Assembly: GCA_963921425.1 (NCBI GenBank)
Contig: OY992832.1
Location: forward strand, 6,696,001 to 6,760,000
DNA length: 64,000 bases
Direction of reading: 5' to 3'
Source: Dryas octopetala
Lineage: Eukaryota > Streptophyta > Magnoliopsida > Rosales > Rosaceae
Below are positions 51,800 to 64,000 of the stretch, one piece after another. Made by a program: the position numbers and the translations under genes. The notes beneath the pieces are model-generated. The model was not told the DNA's origin and did no database searches. It worked only from the letters and a program-made list of their open reading frames with translations. Within the stretch, counting starts at the first letter, position 1. Every line of letters starts with the position of its first letter.

Positions 51800-53698
51800 C
51801 TAGAAATGAGGCACATATCCATGCTCACGAAGACGAGCAGTCAATGAGTCCAATTCAGCATAAATAAAGTTGGATTTAGGATGGGCTCTATCAGCAGTAA
51901 TAAAAGCATGCACACCATCCTTGAGCTCAATCCAGCTACAGCCTGGTGTCTTCTTCACATTTTGTTGCCTCATCGTATGTCTAACTTCTGATACCTCTTC
52001 GTATCGACCATTCACTACATAAAGATTGGATATCAACACATAGTTACCACAGTGCCCTGGATCAAGTTCAATCACCTTCTGTGCAGCAATCTCTGCAAGG
52101 TCTTGATTCCCATGGAGTCGGCATGCTGCTAGCAGTGCCCTCCACACCACAGGATTGGCCTCAATCGGCAATTTAAGCACCAATTCATAAGCCTCCTCCA
52201 GATGCCCAGCTCGACCAAGCATGTCAACCACACAAGTATAGTGCTCAATGGTTGGAAGCACACTGTACTTTGAGTTCATTTGTCTCAAGAATTCATGCCC
52301 TTCTCTCACTAACCCTGCGTGGCTGCACGCAGACAAAACCCCAACAAATGTGACCTCATCGGGTTTAATTTGTGCCTCACGCAGATGAGAGAACATATCT
52401 AATGCCTTGTTACCATAACCATGCATGCCATAACCCATGATCATGATGTTCCAGGATGCCACATCCTTATTCCTCATATTCTTGAAAACCATATAAGCGT
52501 TTCTCATGCTCCCACATTTTGCATACATGTCCATGACTGCATTGGCCACAAGCACATCATCAACATCTTCTTTATTCACATCCTTCCCCAACCCATTTTT
52601 AATCATATGTCCATGAATTTCTCTACCATGCATCAATGCTGCCAGATGAGTGCAGGCCGGAAGGACTGTCGTGATTGTTACCAAATCAGGACGAAGCCCA
52701 TCACCTAACATTCTTTCAAAAAGCCTCAGAGTTGCTTCGTGATCGCTGCACTGTTCATGCACTGCTATAATTGAGTTCCATGAATATATATCCTTCTCAA
52801 CCATCATCTCAAAAATCTCCAAGGCATCTCCAGTACACTTGCATTTCCCATACATGTCAATCAATGCATTTGAAACCTCAAGAGCTGAATCATACCCCAT
52901 TTTCAGTACAAACCCGTGCACTGCTCTCCCATTGTTAAAATCTCCCATCATGGCGAAAATGGACAAGACCCCAGTTACTGTAAATCTACTTGGCACAACC
53001 CCTTCCTCACCCATTATCCTAAAGACCACCAAAGCGTCCTCAAAACGGCCAATCTGCGCAAACCCATTAACCATTGCATTCCAGAGCACAACATCTCTTA
53101 CAGGCAATTCGTCAAACACTTCTTGTGCCTCCTCCATTGACCCGAATTTCAAATACGTATTCACCAAAGCACTGCCAACATATAAATCCAACTCCAACCC
53201 AAGTTTAACCACCAACCCCTGAATCTTCCTAACCTCCAGAACCCCACAACAAGCTCTGATCACACACGGAAACGTAAACTTATCGGGCACAACACCCATC
53301 GACCGCATTCTTTTATAAAACTCAAACCCATATCCAGCCATCCCATTTGCAAGGAACCCAGCAATGACTGCATTGTAGGCGAACACATTGTGGTCATGGG
53401 ATTGGTAGTTGAAAATTGAAACGGCGTCGTCCATTTGGCTGCACTTGGAGTACATGTTGATGAGGCTGGTTATGGATAGAGGGGAGTGAAGGAGGCCATT
53501 GGTGAGCATGTGGGAGTGGATTTGCTTGCCTTTGTTGAGGTTCTTGTGGCGGGCACATGCTTGCAGTGAGGCTATGCAGGTAGTGAGGTCGTGCAAGGAC
53601 TGAACAGATTGTTGGGTAGTGGAATGTGAAGAAAAAGAGAAGCTGAAACACAGAGAAGACAGAGAAGGTTTCTTGAACAAGTTGGTGGTTTTGTTCAT
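51800..53698 (-). CDS. PLS-class pentatricopeptide repeat protein, E type
   Basis: Intronless, 632 residues. The first ~30 residues are Ser/Phe/Lys-rich with few acidic residues, an organelle-type presequence. Then come PPR repeats of the P, L and S types in series: for example SPLSITSLINMYSKCSQMDDA, DKFTFPCVIRACCG, DVVLWNAMVNGFAQIGRFEDA, SALEVSNALIDMYGKC and DEVTFVGVLSACSHAGLVREG. The C-terminal E and E+ motifs follow (NPVVWRALLAACRLHGN, LDPGHCGNYVLISNLY, TPGCSWIEL) and the chain stops soon after HAF...HPKSN without a DYW domain. Such proteins bind organelle RNA and usually specify C-to-U editing sites, with a DYW partner in trans. The closest named relative I recall is At3g14730. The target site cannot be told. 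It is not part of the syntenic gene set around it. Confidence 0.93.
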   Translation of the reverse strand: MNKTTNLFKKPSLSSLCFSFSFSSHSTTQQSVQSLHDLTTCIASLQACARHKNLNKGKQIHSHMLTNGLLHSPLSITSLINMYSKCSQMDDAVSIFNYQSHDHNVFAYNAVIAGFLANGMAGYGFEFYKRMRSMGVVPDKFTFPCVIRACCGVLEVRKIQGLVVKLGLELDLYVGSALVNTYLKFGSMEEAQEVFDELPVRDVVLWNAMVNGFAQIGRFEDALVVFRIMGEEGVVPSRFTVTGVLSIFAMMGDFNNGRAVHGFVLKMGYDSALEVSNALIDMYGKCKCTGDALEIFEMMVEKDIYSWNSIIAVHEQCSDHEATLRLFERMLGDGLRPDLVTITTVLPACTHLAALMHGREIHGHMIKNGLGKDVNKEDVDDVLVANAVMDMYAKCGSMRNAYMVFKNMRNKDVASWNIMIMGYGMHGYGNKALDMFSHLREAQIKPDEVTFVGVLSACSHAGLVREGHEFLRQMNSKYSVLPTIEHYTCVVDMLGRAGHLEEAYELVLKLPIEANPVVWRALLAACRLHGNQDLAEIAAQKVIELDPGHCGNYVLISNLYVVNGRYEEVSEVRHTMRQQNVKKTPGCSWIELKDGVHAFITADRAHPKSNFIYAELDSLTARLREHGYVPHF

Positions 53699-53753
53699 TT
53701 AACAGAGTCGGACTTGGGGAGCGTCTCTGTCTTGACTCTTGACCACCTAGCAC

Positions 53754-55166
53754 GATACAAACTAATCGCTAATCATTATGAACATGAATCGTTGTAAATT
53801 TAAGGTATTTGTGATAATTTGCGACCCGAAAAATTTTAAAATATTTATTTATTTATCTTTATTAATCAAATTATATAACATCTCGGTTTTGTAATTTGTA
53901 AAACGTTGCTTCCAAGTTTCATCGTCGTCGCGAAATCAAAGGCAACTATGGTTTAGAAAATATTAAACTTCTGTCAACCACATGCCGTAATATATTAATC
54001 TCGCAATGAATTATGGATTCGTTTTTTGTATAATCTAGTAAATCTGTCGACGTTTAAGAATTAGAAAATAATCATAAGATAAAATTTCTCTTGAATTATT
54101 ATTACAATAAGATTACTTTTACTTCACATATTTTTTCTCTGTGTTGGCAGTTGGCCTCAAGTAGTGGTTAAAAGAACTTTTTTTTTTTTTAATCATTGAT
54201 TTATGATTTGCTATCCATCCCTTGTGGAGAATAATAACTTATCTGTCCTTGTAACAGTTACAGGGACAAGTGTTATCCTAATTAGAGAGAGAGAGGAAGA
54301 GAGAAAGAGAGAAAGAGAAAGAAAGTGAGAGAAAGAGAGAGAAGAGGGGAGGGGATAGCAGGTGACATCCCTGTTGTTGCTGGTAAGATCTTCTCTCCAT
54401 TGTGGATGAGGTGCTCCACTAATCCGAGGATTGGGACGTGTTGAACAATATCTTGTCTATGTGATTTAACTTATTTAACATAATTCTGTTAAGTTACAAA
54501 TTTCTGTTATAAAATTTTGATAAATTTTTTAAAATCATATATTTTACTTTTTAAAAACAATTAAACAAGAAAACATGAACATATATTACCTTTAGAGAAA
54601 AGTAAAGTTTAGAAAGGAGCTCGAATATACAAAAATGAGGCAATTTTATTTCATCATCTTTAACTTATAATCTATAAGAAATTTGCATGTTTGAATTAAA
54701 CTTTCAATTTAATAGAAGAAGATATGATTTAAATCTCTAATTGATGGTATGGATTAAAAATCTAAATTTTTTAAAGATAAGTAGGAGATTCAAACTCATT
54801 AATTAATGTAACGAAAGTTTCAATTTTTCTAATTAGAAGAAGAAGAAGAAAAAAAATTGCAAATTTTTTCGGGGCCCCACCAAATATGGACCTTGACCCA
54901 CAACCCATCAGTCCATCACCATTCGATTTAAGATAAGCTCACTTTTTGTGTACATCCTACACCTCACCTGCTTACTAATCCATTTTTGTTTCAGTAAAAA
55001 AAAAAAAAAAATCGAAGAAGAAGATTCGAATACCTTCCTTGGACTTGAGACTTGAGAGTACCTGCTTCGACTTACCTGAGTCCTAGTTGTTGCGGCAAAG
55101 AAAGCAGTTGTTCTCCGTCTCTCAGACAAGGTGAGAAAGCGCTTTGGGTGTTTGAATTGATTATCA
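53754..55166. other. Intergenic DNA and SS4 leader
   Basis: AT-rich with a GA/GAAA-rich purine tract at 54281-54350. No gene. The starch synthase leader begins near 55020. Confidence 0.5.
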
Positions 55167-58074
55167 ATGGCGGTGAAGCTAACGACCTGGTTTTTGAACC
55201 AGGGGCTTAGCATCAGCGGTTTGAACTCCAACAATTCCGAGCGTTCAAATTCAAACGCCCGCTTTTCATTTCCTTGCTCTCCTGCTTCGTCCAAGTTACG
55301 TCACCGTAATCTCAGGTACACTGGCTGTGCTCCTCACTCTTTCTCTCTCTCCCTCTCCAGTGTTTGATCAATCACCTTCATGCTTCAATCTATTAACTTG
55401 GTGATGCTTCTTTGGGTTCAATTTCTTCTTGAGCAGTTGCAATTGCGTGCAAAAGAGGCAAAAGCTGAAGAAGAAAGCCTCTCGCAAAACAGATGCAGAT
55501 TTCCAGCCAAACGGCGAAGAAGACTCTGATGTTGAAAGTTCTTCCGTGGTTATCGTCCCTATTGCGAATCCAGAAAGCACATCTGATGATGAAGCTCACA
55601 CTATCAATGCCGAAGATTCGGTTTCGAGTGCTTTAATCGCTTCTGATCAAACAAATTCTTCGGTACTCTCTTTTCTATTCACCCTCTCAGTCTTTCCGTA
55701 TAAAAAATCCAAGGGCAAATTGTAATCTGATGACTTATTGTATTGCCTTACAGGCCGTTAATATGCAGGATTTGATTGGCATGATTAGAAATGCAGAAAA
55801 AAGTAGGATACTTTGCTACCCTTTTCCTTTGGCTTACTATTTATGACTTTATGTTTATTAGATATGATGAAATATGTATGTGTATATCTTTGTTGGCAAT
55901 AGATATCCTTCTTCTAAATCGAGCACGGGTTCGAGCGCTTGACGACCTTGAAAATATTCTCAATGAGAAGGAAGCATTGCAAGGAGAGATGAATGTTTTG
56001 GAAATGAGATTGGCAGATACTGATGCACGGATCAGAATAGCTGCCCAAGAAAAAGTACATGTGGAACTCCTGGGAGACCAGTTAGCTAAGATGCGGAGTG
56101 AACTGACTTTCAATGGTAATGGTGCTGGTGCTGAAAGAAGTGTGGGGGTTGAGATTTTTAAGAATCACAACGAACTATTCAATGAGGAAGCCCCTCTACC
56201 ATACAAAAGTAGCATCAATGCTCTTTTTGCTGATCTTACTTCGTTGAGATTAGAAAATACATCCCTCAAGAATGATGTACAAGCACTTAGGGAGGAGCTT
56301 AGCAATGTGAAGAATACTGATGAACGCGTGGTAGTGCTGGAAAAACAACGGTCCTATTTGGAGTCTGCCCTGAAAGATTTGGAGGCTAAACTGTCAACTT
56401 CTCAGGATGATGTTTCCAAACTTTCCAATCTCAAAGTTGAATGCAAGGGCTTGTGGGAGAAGGTGGGAGATTTGCAGCTACTGCTAGATAAGGCAACCAA
56501 ACAGGCTGATCAAGCTATTACAGTGTTACAGCAAAACCAAGAGATTCGAAAGAAGGTTGATAAATTAGAAGAATCTCTTGAAACAGTTAATGTCTATAAG
56601 GAGTCATCAGAAAAGATGCAACAATATAATGAGCTAATGCAACAGAAGATAAAACTAATGGAGGACCGCCTTCAAAGATCCGACGAAGAGATATATTCTT
56701 ATGTTAAATTATATCAAGAATCTGTGGAGGAATTTCAAGATACACTAAACACTCTAAAAGAAGAAAGCAGGAAAAGGGCACTAGATGAACCCGTGGATGA
56801 TATGCCTTGGGAATTTTGGAGCCGTTTATTGCTGATAATTGATGGTTGGCTGCTTGAGAAGAAAATAACAGTCAATGATGCAAAAGTGTTGAGAGAAATG
56901 GTATGGAAGAGAGATAGGCGTATTCATGACACATACATGGCATGCAAGGAAAAGAACGTACAGGATGCTGTGGCTATATTTCTCAGACTGACATCGTCAC
57001 AAACAAGGTATGAACTTTTTAGCATTAAAATGCAGGGTTATATGTTTATTCTGCTGTTTAATTTATGACTTTGTTAATTTTCAGTCAAGGATTGCATGTA
57101 GTTCATATTGCAGCAGAGATGGCACCAGTAGCTAAGGCGAGTCCATCCTGCCTCTATGCATTGTATCTTTTTGCTTGATTTTATTAAAAGATATGAGCAG
57201 GGTTTCTTACATGTCAAACATATCAAGGATGTTGCATTTTAATTCTTCAAACATAACATCTTAGTTTCAACCTATCTTGGTTCTTATGGCAGACTGCAAA
57301 TTCACTCATGCCTCATTGAGGGGGGGGGGGGGGGGGGGTTGTGTTGTGTTTATTGGTTGATTAGTTTAGTTTATGCTCTCTGTGAATCAGGGGGATGGTC
57401 TATTTTGATAATGCTTTTGCATAATGTTTAATGTCATTTGAGAACTTTATAAAATAATTGGTTGTTACTTTTACAGGTTGGCGGTTTGGGGGATGTTGTA
57501 GCTGGTCTTGGTAAAGCATTGCAGAAGAAGGGACACCTTGTGGAAATTGTTCTTCCCAAATATGATTGCATGCAGTATGATCGTGTTTGTGACCTAAGGG
57601 TATGCTGATAATTTACAAAATTGTGCAAAAATGGTTTTCTACTTGAGTTTCAAAACATTATTTAATAACATGTTTTCATTCACAGGCCCTAGATACGGTG
57701 GTAGAGTCATACTTTGATGGTCGACTATTCAAAAATAAAATCTGGGTTGGCACTGTTGAAGGTTGGGAATTTTGAAGTTGCTGTTTGCATGACATATTTT
57801 AGCATTTGATTCTCACTGTAGTTTTAATTCTGCAGGTCTTCCTGTTTATTTTATTGAGCCTCTTCATCCTGATAAGTTGTTCTGGAGAGGACAGTTCTAT
57901 GGAGAACGTGATGATTTCAAACGTTTTTCCTATTTCAGCCGTGCAGCCCTTGAGTTGATTCTTCAAGCTGGCAAGAAACCAGACATAATTCATTGCCATG
58001 ATTGGCAGACATCTTTTGTTGTATGGACCATTAAACCTTCATTTTTTTTTTACTTTGCTTTCTTGAGTACCAAT

Positions 58075-58129
<55 letters not shown>

Positions 58130-61026
58130 TTTAGCAACTGATGTATTTCTGTTCTCAGGCTCCACTTTATTGGGATTTATATGTGCCAAAGGGATTAAAC
58201 TCAGCTAGAATATGTTTTACATGCCACAACTTTGAATACCAAGGGACTGCACCTGCTTCAGAATTGGCATCTTGTGGTCTTGACGTGAACCAGCTAAATA
58301 GACCAGATAGAATGCAGGACAACTCTTCACATGATAGGATCAATCCTCTTAAGGTATTGTTATTGTTGATTCGTCTGTTACCAGCATCTTTTAGGATGGA
58401 CAAAATTTTTCCTGATTCCATTTACATTTTTCACTTCTCTATTTAAGGGTGCAGTTGTGTTCTCTAATATTGTGACAACAGTATCACCCACCTATGCGCA
58501 AGAGGTGCGGACTGCTGAGGTATGGCTTTTGCCTCCTATGCAATGTTTTGCATTAACCTTTTCTACTCCTCTTTTGAGGATGTTGGACTCTTAAGACGAA
58601 AGAAAAAACTTTCAAATTGTGTTGTTCTATGAGAGCCTTGATACATAGTCAGCCAAGATGTTGAGTGCTTATATCACTCACATGGTTTTCTGATGTTGAA
58701 ACTCCTGCTTCCATGTTCTATGTTATCCTTGAACGTCCTTTTTTTACTAGTTGTTTATCTATGATTACAGGGAGGACGTGGTCTCCATTCAACGCTTAAT
58801 TTTCATTCTAAAAAGTTCATTGGAATTCTAAATGGGATTGATACTGATGCATGGAATCCTTCCACTGATGCATATCTCAAAGTGCAGTACAGTGCTAATG
58901 ATCTTCAGGGGAAAGCAGAAAACAAGGAAGCTATAAGAAGGAGTCTAGGGCTTTCTTCTGCAGATCCCAGGAGGCCATTGGTAATTATATTTTCATAAGA
59001 TGATATGATTAATCTTGTGATGCAAGACATCCCTATATATTACTATTTCTTTTTCTATAAATTTTCTGATTAGGTGCGATTTCTCTGTTGTTAAAATTTA
59101 AATACACAGGACTGATATTGTTACTACATTATGACACCTTTTGAAAGAATAATTTCAAAACTTAGCATATCATATCTCAAAGTGCAATACACCATATTTT
59201 GATATTGTTAAGGGTAACCTACACTTGGCGGCTCTGGTACCATATTTAATATCCATCCTAAAAGCTTAAGTTGTTAGGTGGAGAGACCCAATGGGTATAT
59301 ATTGTTTAGTAGACACTTAGCCCAACCATTGTATAGTGCTCAACAATATCAAATACTTACCTTGGGAGCTTTTGGTTGGCCCATGCGAATAATAATTTTT
59401 GTTTTGTGTTAGTTTGCTCTGCATGTAGGATCATATCTGGGATTCCAAGAAATGACATTATTGACATCGGTTATTCTATTTTCATTAAGCCTGATTAGTG
59501 GTTGGTGAAGCTGCTTGAATTCTTACTCGAAACAGTTTTATCTTTTTGATAGGTGGGCTGCATAACAAGATTGGTGCCACAGAAAGGTGTACATCTTATC
59601 AGACATGCAATATATCGAACATTGGAGCTTGGAGGACAGTTTGTGCTTCTGGGTTCAAGCCCAGTGCATCATATTCAGGTACTGCTCTACCTTTCTTTCT
59701 ATTATTATATCTTAGCTATGTTCCTTTACTGTTATTAGAATATAATTTGTTATTTTATGCTAGGATCATTATTGTAATCTCATATCTGTGTATAATCTCT
59801 GATCATATAAAACATTGCTAAGGTGAAGGGGCTGATATCAAACCCTAAACTTATTCTTTTAACTCTCTTCTCTTTTCTATTTCTTCCTCTTCTCTAACCC
59901 TAGTCTTACAATGCTCAACTCAACTTAGTATCAGAGTAGGAGATTCTGAGTTCAAACCCCTGCAACTGCAATCTCCAATTTAATTTCACGTGTTTTTTTT
60001 CCATGCTTATACGATTAACAAGTGGAAATAAATGCATCAAATGTCTTGAAGCTATATATCGGCTGGGTTTCCCTATATGATTGTTGTATGTACTTTTCAG
60101 AGAATTGCTAGACTTGTTTTGCTTTTCATACTTTCTCTAATCAAATAACTTAAAGGTTTCTTGTTTTATTTTCCTTTGTAGAGGGAATTTGAGGGCATTG
60201 CAAACAATTTTCAGAACCATGACCATATTCGGTTGATATTGAAGTATGATGATTCTCTTGCCCATTCCATTTATGCTGCTTCTGATATGTTCATCATCCC
60301 ATCTATCTTTGAGCCTTGTGGACTTACACAGGTAAAGTCTGCTCTCTTGCCTGTGCAAAACTTCAGCACATCTCTCTGTACTTACTTCTTTTTTGGCAGA
60401 TGATAGCAATGAGATATGGTTCTATACCCATTGTAAGAAAAACTGGTGGTCTTAATGATAGGTGAGTACTCAATGCCTCACCTATTTATAGCTTCTATTA
60501 AATATTTTTAGGTTATTCGTTCTAGAGAAACTTGAATTTTTAATCACTTCTTGTGCAGTGTCTTTGACGTTGATGATGACATCATACCTCTCCAGTTTAG
60601 AAATGGATATACATTCTTGACTCCCGATGAACAGGTAAATCGATGGAATAATGACATGTAGTAAATACGTATACATACAGTTTTAGTCAAGTAGCCTAAT
60701 ACATACATTTTCCTTCTCCCCCCCCCCCCCCCCCCTCTTCTTTCTGCTCTAAGTTTCTTGTTTTTTCTCCACGTTAGTAAATACGTTATCCTAATTTTTT
60801 CCAGTTTATTATTTAATGCATCCTGGCTTGAAATTTGAAATATTGACAGGGAGTAAACAGTGCTTTGGAACGGGCATTTAACCACTACATAAGTAAGCCT
60901 GAGAGTTGGCAGCAGCTTGTTCAGAAGGACATGAATATGGATTTCAGTTGGGAAACATCCTCATCACAGTACGAAGAACTCTACTCTAAGTCTGTGGCCA
61001 GAGCAAGGGCAGCAGCTCACACTTAA
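55167..61026 (+). CDS. SS4: Starch synthase 4
   Basis: Sixteen exons: 55167-55315, 55437-55662, 55754-55802, 55903-57007, 57085-57136, 57477-57599, 57686-57761, 57836-58020, 58159-58353, 58448-58519, 58771-58980, 59553-59678, 60182-60331, 60400-60461, 60559-60634 and 60850-61026; 1010 residues. Order: plastid transit peptide ([10 protein letters not shown], Ser/Asn-rich), an acidic linker, then long coiled coils (about 140-450, e.g. [20 protein letters not shown]) that in SS4 bind plastoglobules, membranes and partners. Next is the GT5 domain from [22 protein letters not shown] (the KVGGL ADP-glucose motif), with [21 protein letters not shown] and [13 protein letters not shown]. The GT1 domain has [29 protein letters not shown] and the KTGGLND motif. 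SS4 starts starch granules and elongates glucan chains in plastids. The intron inside KVGGL uses a GC donor (57137-57138). Confidence 0.96.
57320..57338 (+). repeat. Run of 19 G in an SS4 intron
   Basis: An uninterrupted G tract on the coding strand in intron 5. Confidence 0.9.
58079..58128 (+). repeat. (CT)n microsatellite in an SS4 intron
   Basis: About 24 CT units, ending 30 bp before the acceptor of intron 8, in the place of its polypyrimidine tract. Confidence 0.9.
58981..59552 (+). other. SS4 intron 11
   Basis: 572 bp. The part 59210-59360 reads like a decayed repeat (GGCTCTGGTACCATATT, then AAAGCTTAAGTTGTTAGGTG), phrases that recur around retroelement primer sites in plants. Too short to classify. 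Confidence 0.3.
59679..60181 (+). other. SS4 intron 12 with a possible LTR-type fragment
   Basis: 503 bp. At 59918-59950, CTTAGTATCAGAGTAGG resembles the initiator-Met primer-binding phrase TGGTATCAGAGC that follows plant LTRs. The 100 bp before it is pyrimidine-rich, as in LTR 3' ends. At most a short fossil fragment. Confidence 0.25.
60718..60735 (+). repeat. Run of 18 C in an SS4 intron
   Basis: An uninterrupted C tract in intron 15. Confidence 0.9.
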
Positions 61027-61315
61027 GCTTTATCATACTTTGCTAAACCAGGCATTTCTATGCTTATCCGGTGGAACAAATTTGGCATCGACTCGGATAA
61101 GTTGGGGCTCAGACTGATATATAGTCTATGTATGGTATGTATACTGTTAATGGAAGTAATCCAAGTAGCAAGCACACCAGCACTTGATATCAAATCGGAT
61201 GAATGCTTTTAGTGGAAGTAATCCGAGCAGCGAGCACACCAACAGCTAGATATCAAATCCGTATAAGTTATCAAATTTGGCCAGGGTTAGATGCTTGCTG
61301 CGACTTCATCCTAAT

Positions 61316-61349
<34 letters not shown>

Positions 61350-61790
61350 CATTTGATCATCATTTATTTGTTCATAAAAGCTGTCACAGTTGTTATATAC
61401 TAATTATTAGGTTCTCATTAGTTTATAAAGACTAGTGTATACCTTCTATGGGCTGATGTGCCTTTTCATTTAGGCGTACACATTTATACAAACTTGGATT
61501 TAAAACTTATATCTCTACGCAAAACTTAGATAAGATATGAAAAATAAATAGCTTAAATCGTCTTGATTTTGAGCAAATTAATGGTAAAATCAAGACGATT
61601 AATTTGATGTCATGCTATCCAATTACTTATTATTTGTGGACAAAAATAAAAAACGAAATTAGTTGGTCATCAAAATAGAAGATCGAAATTAGATACATTA
61701 TTACACAGATCAAATTTCTTTGCCCATTAACTTGAAACAAATGTACATCACCGACAACAGTTGAAACAAAATAAGAAGATAATTCCAAGC
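61027..61790. other. SS4 3' UTR and convergent spacer
   Basis: Two tandem copies of about 50 bp (61152-61200 and 61214-61262, both starting GGAAGTAATCC) lie in the SS4 3' UTR, followed by a T run (about 61320-61349). SS4 and Lhcb1 converge here. No other gene. Confidence 0.6.
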
Positions 61791-62663
<873 letters not shown>

Positions 62664-62670
62664 TCATGGG

Positions 62671-62727
62671 CTTAAATAGGACAGGGTACCCTTATCTTAT
62701 AAAGATCAATTCCTTAATTCCCATTGG
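62671..62727 (-). promoter_or_regulatory. Lhcb1 promoter core: CCAAT, I-box, TATA
   Basis: On the minus strand the order is CCAAT (62727-62723), GATAAGG I-box (62696-62690) and CTATTTAAG as the TATA box (62679-62671), about 90 bp before the ATG. The I-box between CCAAT and TATA is the hallmark of light-regulated CAB promoters. Confidence 0.8.
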
Positions 62728-62730
62728 TTG

Positions 62731-63868
62731 TGACATTTTGAAGTTTGATTTTCCTTGTCCAGTTGGCACCCTCTAAATCACCTACAATCCTTACATTATT
62801 GTGTGTGATAGACTACTAGTCTAGTGTATCAAAACTACCACTAGTTCTTCCAATGAGGTATTGCCAACTTGATCAATTGGATAGCCTTTATCTGCTTGCA
62901 TATCCTCTGTAAGTCTGTGGGACCAAAGCACTAATTCTACCAAGCAATGCATCTTTCCAAATTTGTCTGTGGGACCACTCACATGGCTACTAATGTAGTC
63001 ATGAGTGAAGCGACTAATAGTGGCAATTATGTGCCAATCAACTTTCTATAGCTTGCAGAATTTTTACGATAACCTTTTGTTCTGAATTCATATTTTCTAC
63101 TTCAATAACTAAGAGGTAATAAATTTCAATAGTAATATATACCATTTAGTTTTGAATGTAATTTTGAGAAGGATGTGATCTGCAGCATCTGCTGGTGCAT
63201 GTTACAAGATTTGACAAGTATTAGTTCAACAGCTGAAGAACCCTATTATATGCTGCAGTTGAGTCTATAATGCATGATCAAACTAAATGGGAACAAGGAT
63301 GTCTTTAATTTTTGCTTTTAGGAAATTTTTTTTTTTTATTTTATGAATAGATTGAAGAGTCAATGCTGCATAAGAAGAAGAGCTTATCAGATCCTTGTAA
63401 AAGGCATCCAAATACTGTATCACGTGAAAGTGAGTTTGAGAAATGGAACAAAGATCAGATTCTTACAAGATTTTTTTCCTTCTGCACAGATATTTTACTC
63501 AGACACCCTGCCTGCCATTCAATTTCTTGAACTTTTTTGAAGTGAGAAAATTTTACTATCAATAATACTTGAGCGTTGAGGCATTGTCTGTTTGTCACAA
63601 GTCCTACTAGCTATAGCACTTCAGCCATTTATATAATATATGGAAAACCACATTCTCTTGAAAAACTTTCAAAATTATTTTTTATTTTTGGTAGACTTTC
63701 AAAATTGTTTTATAAGACAAATCCCCCAATATTCTCGTGGTTGAGTGGAATCCCACAGCTCAACGTGGACAACCCACATTGGTCATAGCCAAGGAAATGA
63801 ATCTGATTACTTGGTGGATTAGAGATTGCCATGTGAGTAGTGAAAAACAAAAACAAAATCTTATAAAG
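62731..63868. other. Intergenic DNA between two Lhcb-type promoters
   Basis: No gene is supported. Short frames at 63343-63788 are of no recognisable kind. Confidence 0.5.
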
Positions 63869-64000
63869 CCAATGAGATTAAAGCTTTAGACACCATAAGA
63901 TAAGGAGCATTGCTCTCAACACATCTATTAATACATACCCAACAAACCACCATCTTCATCGCTTTCAAATTGCAACTATCAAAGCCCATTACCTCAATTC
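63869..64000 (+). promoter_or_regulatory. Second Lhcb-type promoter, pointing right
   Basis: CCAAT (63869-63873), GATAAGG (63899-63905) and TATTAATA (63926-63933) stand in the same order as in the Lhcb1 promoter, with a CCAAT-to-I-box step of 30 against 31 bases. A leader-like C/A-rich stretch follows to the window end. A plus-strand light-regulated gene, probably another Lhcb1, should start just outside the window. Inference. Confidence 0.55.

Noticed and set aside
59210-59950. Retroelement in SS4 introns
   Set aside because: Only primer-site-like phrases are seen; no LTR pair or coding part, so listed only as low-confidence intron content.

Overview
The window is nuclear DNA of a flowering plant, a core eudicot and most likely a rosid. 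Genes have short exons with GT-AG introns, intergenic DNA is AT-rich and carries MITEs, a solo LTR and microsatellites, and the gene set is plant-specific (WRKY factor, RWA wall acetyltransferase, purine permeases, PPR protein, starch synthase 4, Lhcb1). Species cannot be named from the sequence alone.

Layout. 0.5-2.1 kb (+): pterin-4a-carbinolamine dehydratase, first exon not found. 4.1-5.2 kb (-): membrane-anchored SAM methyltransferase. 7.9-10 kb (+): PDCD5. 11.5-15.4 kb (+): two-pore K+ channel with a 2.7 kb intron. 15.5-23 kb: gene-poor, with a LINE remnant, a 510 bp Mutator-like MITE, a GC-richer island of G-boxes and W-boxes, and a second MITE. 23.3-24.9 kb (+): group IIc WRKY factor. 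26 kb: solo LTR. 28.8-33.8 kb (+): RWA O-acetyltransferase. 34.9-47.1 kb: a recent tandem segmental duplication; each unit has a purine permease (+), an ALG14 gene (+) and the 3' end of an opposing purine permease. Only the right-hand ALG14 and the right-hand opposing permease are whole. 49.3-50.4 kb (+): acetolactate synthase pseudogene with a large internal deletion. 51.8-53.7 kb (-): PPR protein. 55.2-61.0 kb (+): starch synthase 4. 61.8-62.6 kb (-): Lhcb1, with a second promoter of the same layout pointing out of the right end.

The genes do not form a pathway. Their order is what ties them together: from memory, their Arabidopsis relatives are split among blocks on chromosomes 1, 4, 5 and 2 (for example PCD-PDCD5-WRKY71-RWA4-CAB on chr1 and TPK3-WRKY28-PUP cluster-ALG14-SS4 on chr4). 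This window therefore looks like a less fractionated version of one ancestral segment. The ALS pseudogene and the PPR gene are the likely insertions into that order.

I found no new defence system, CRISPR array, rRNA or certain tRNA gene. The most informative features are the duplication with its broken and intact twins, a 950 bp foldback transposon with a matching empty site in the sister unit, the paired Lhcb-type promoters, and two GC-AG introns.
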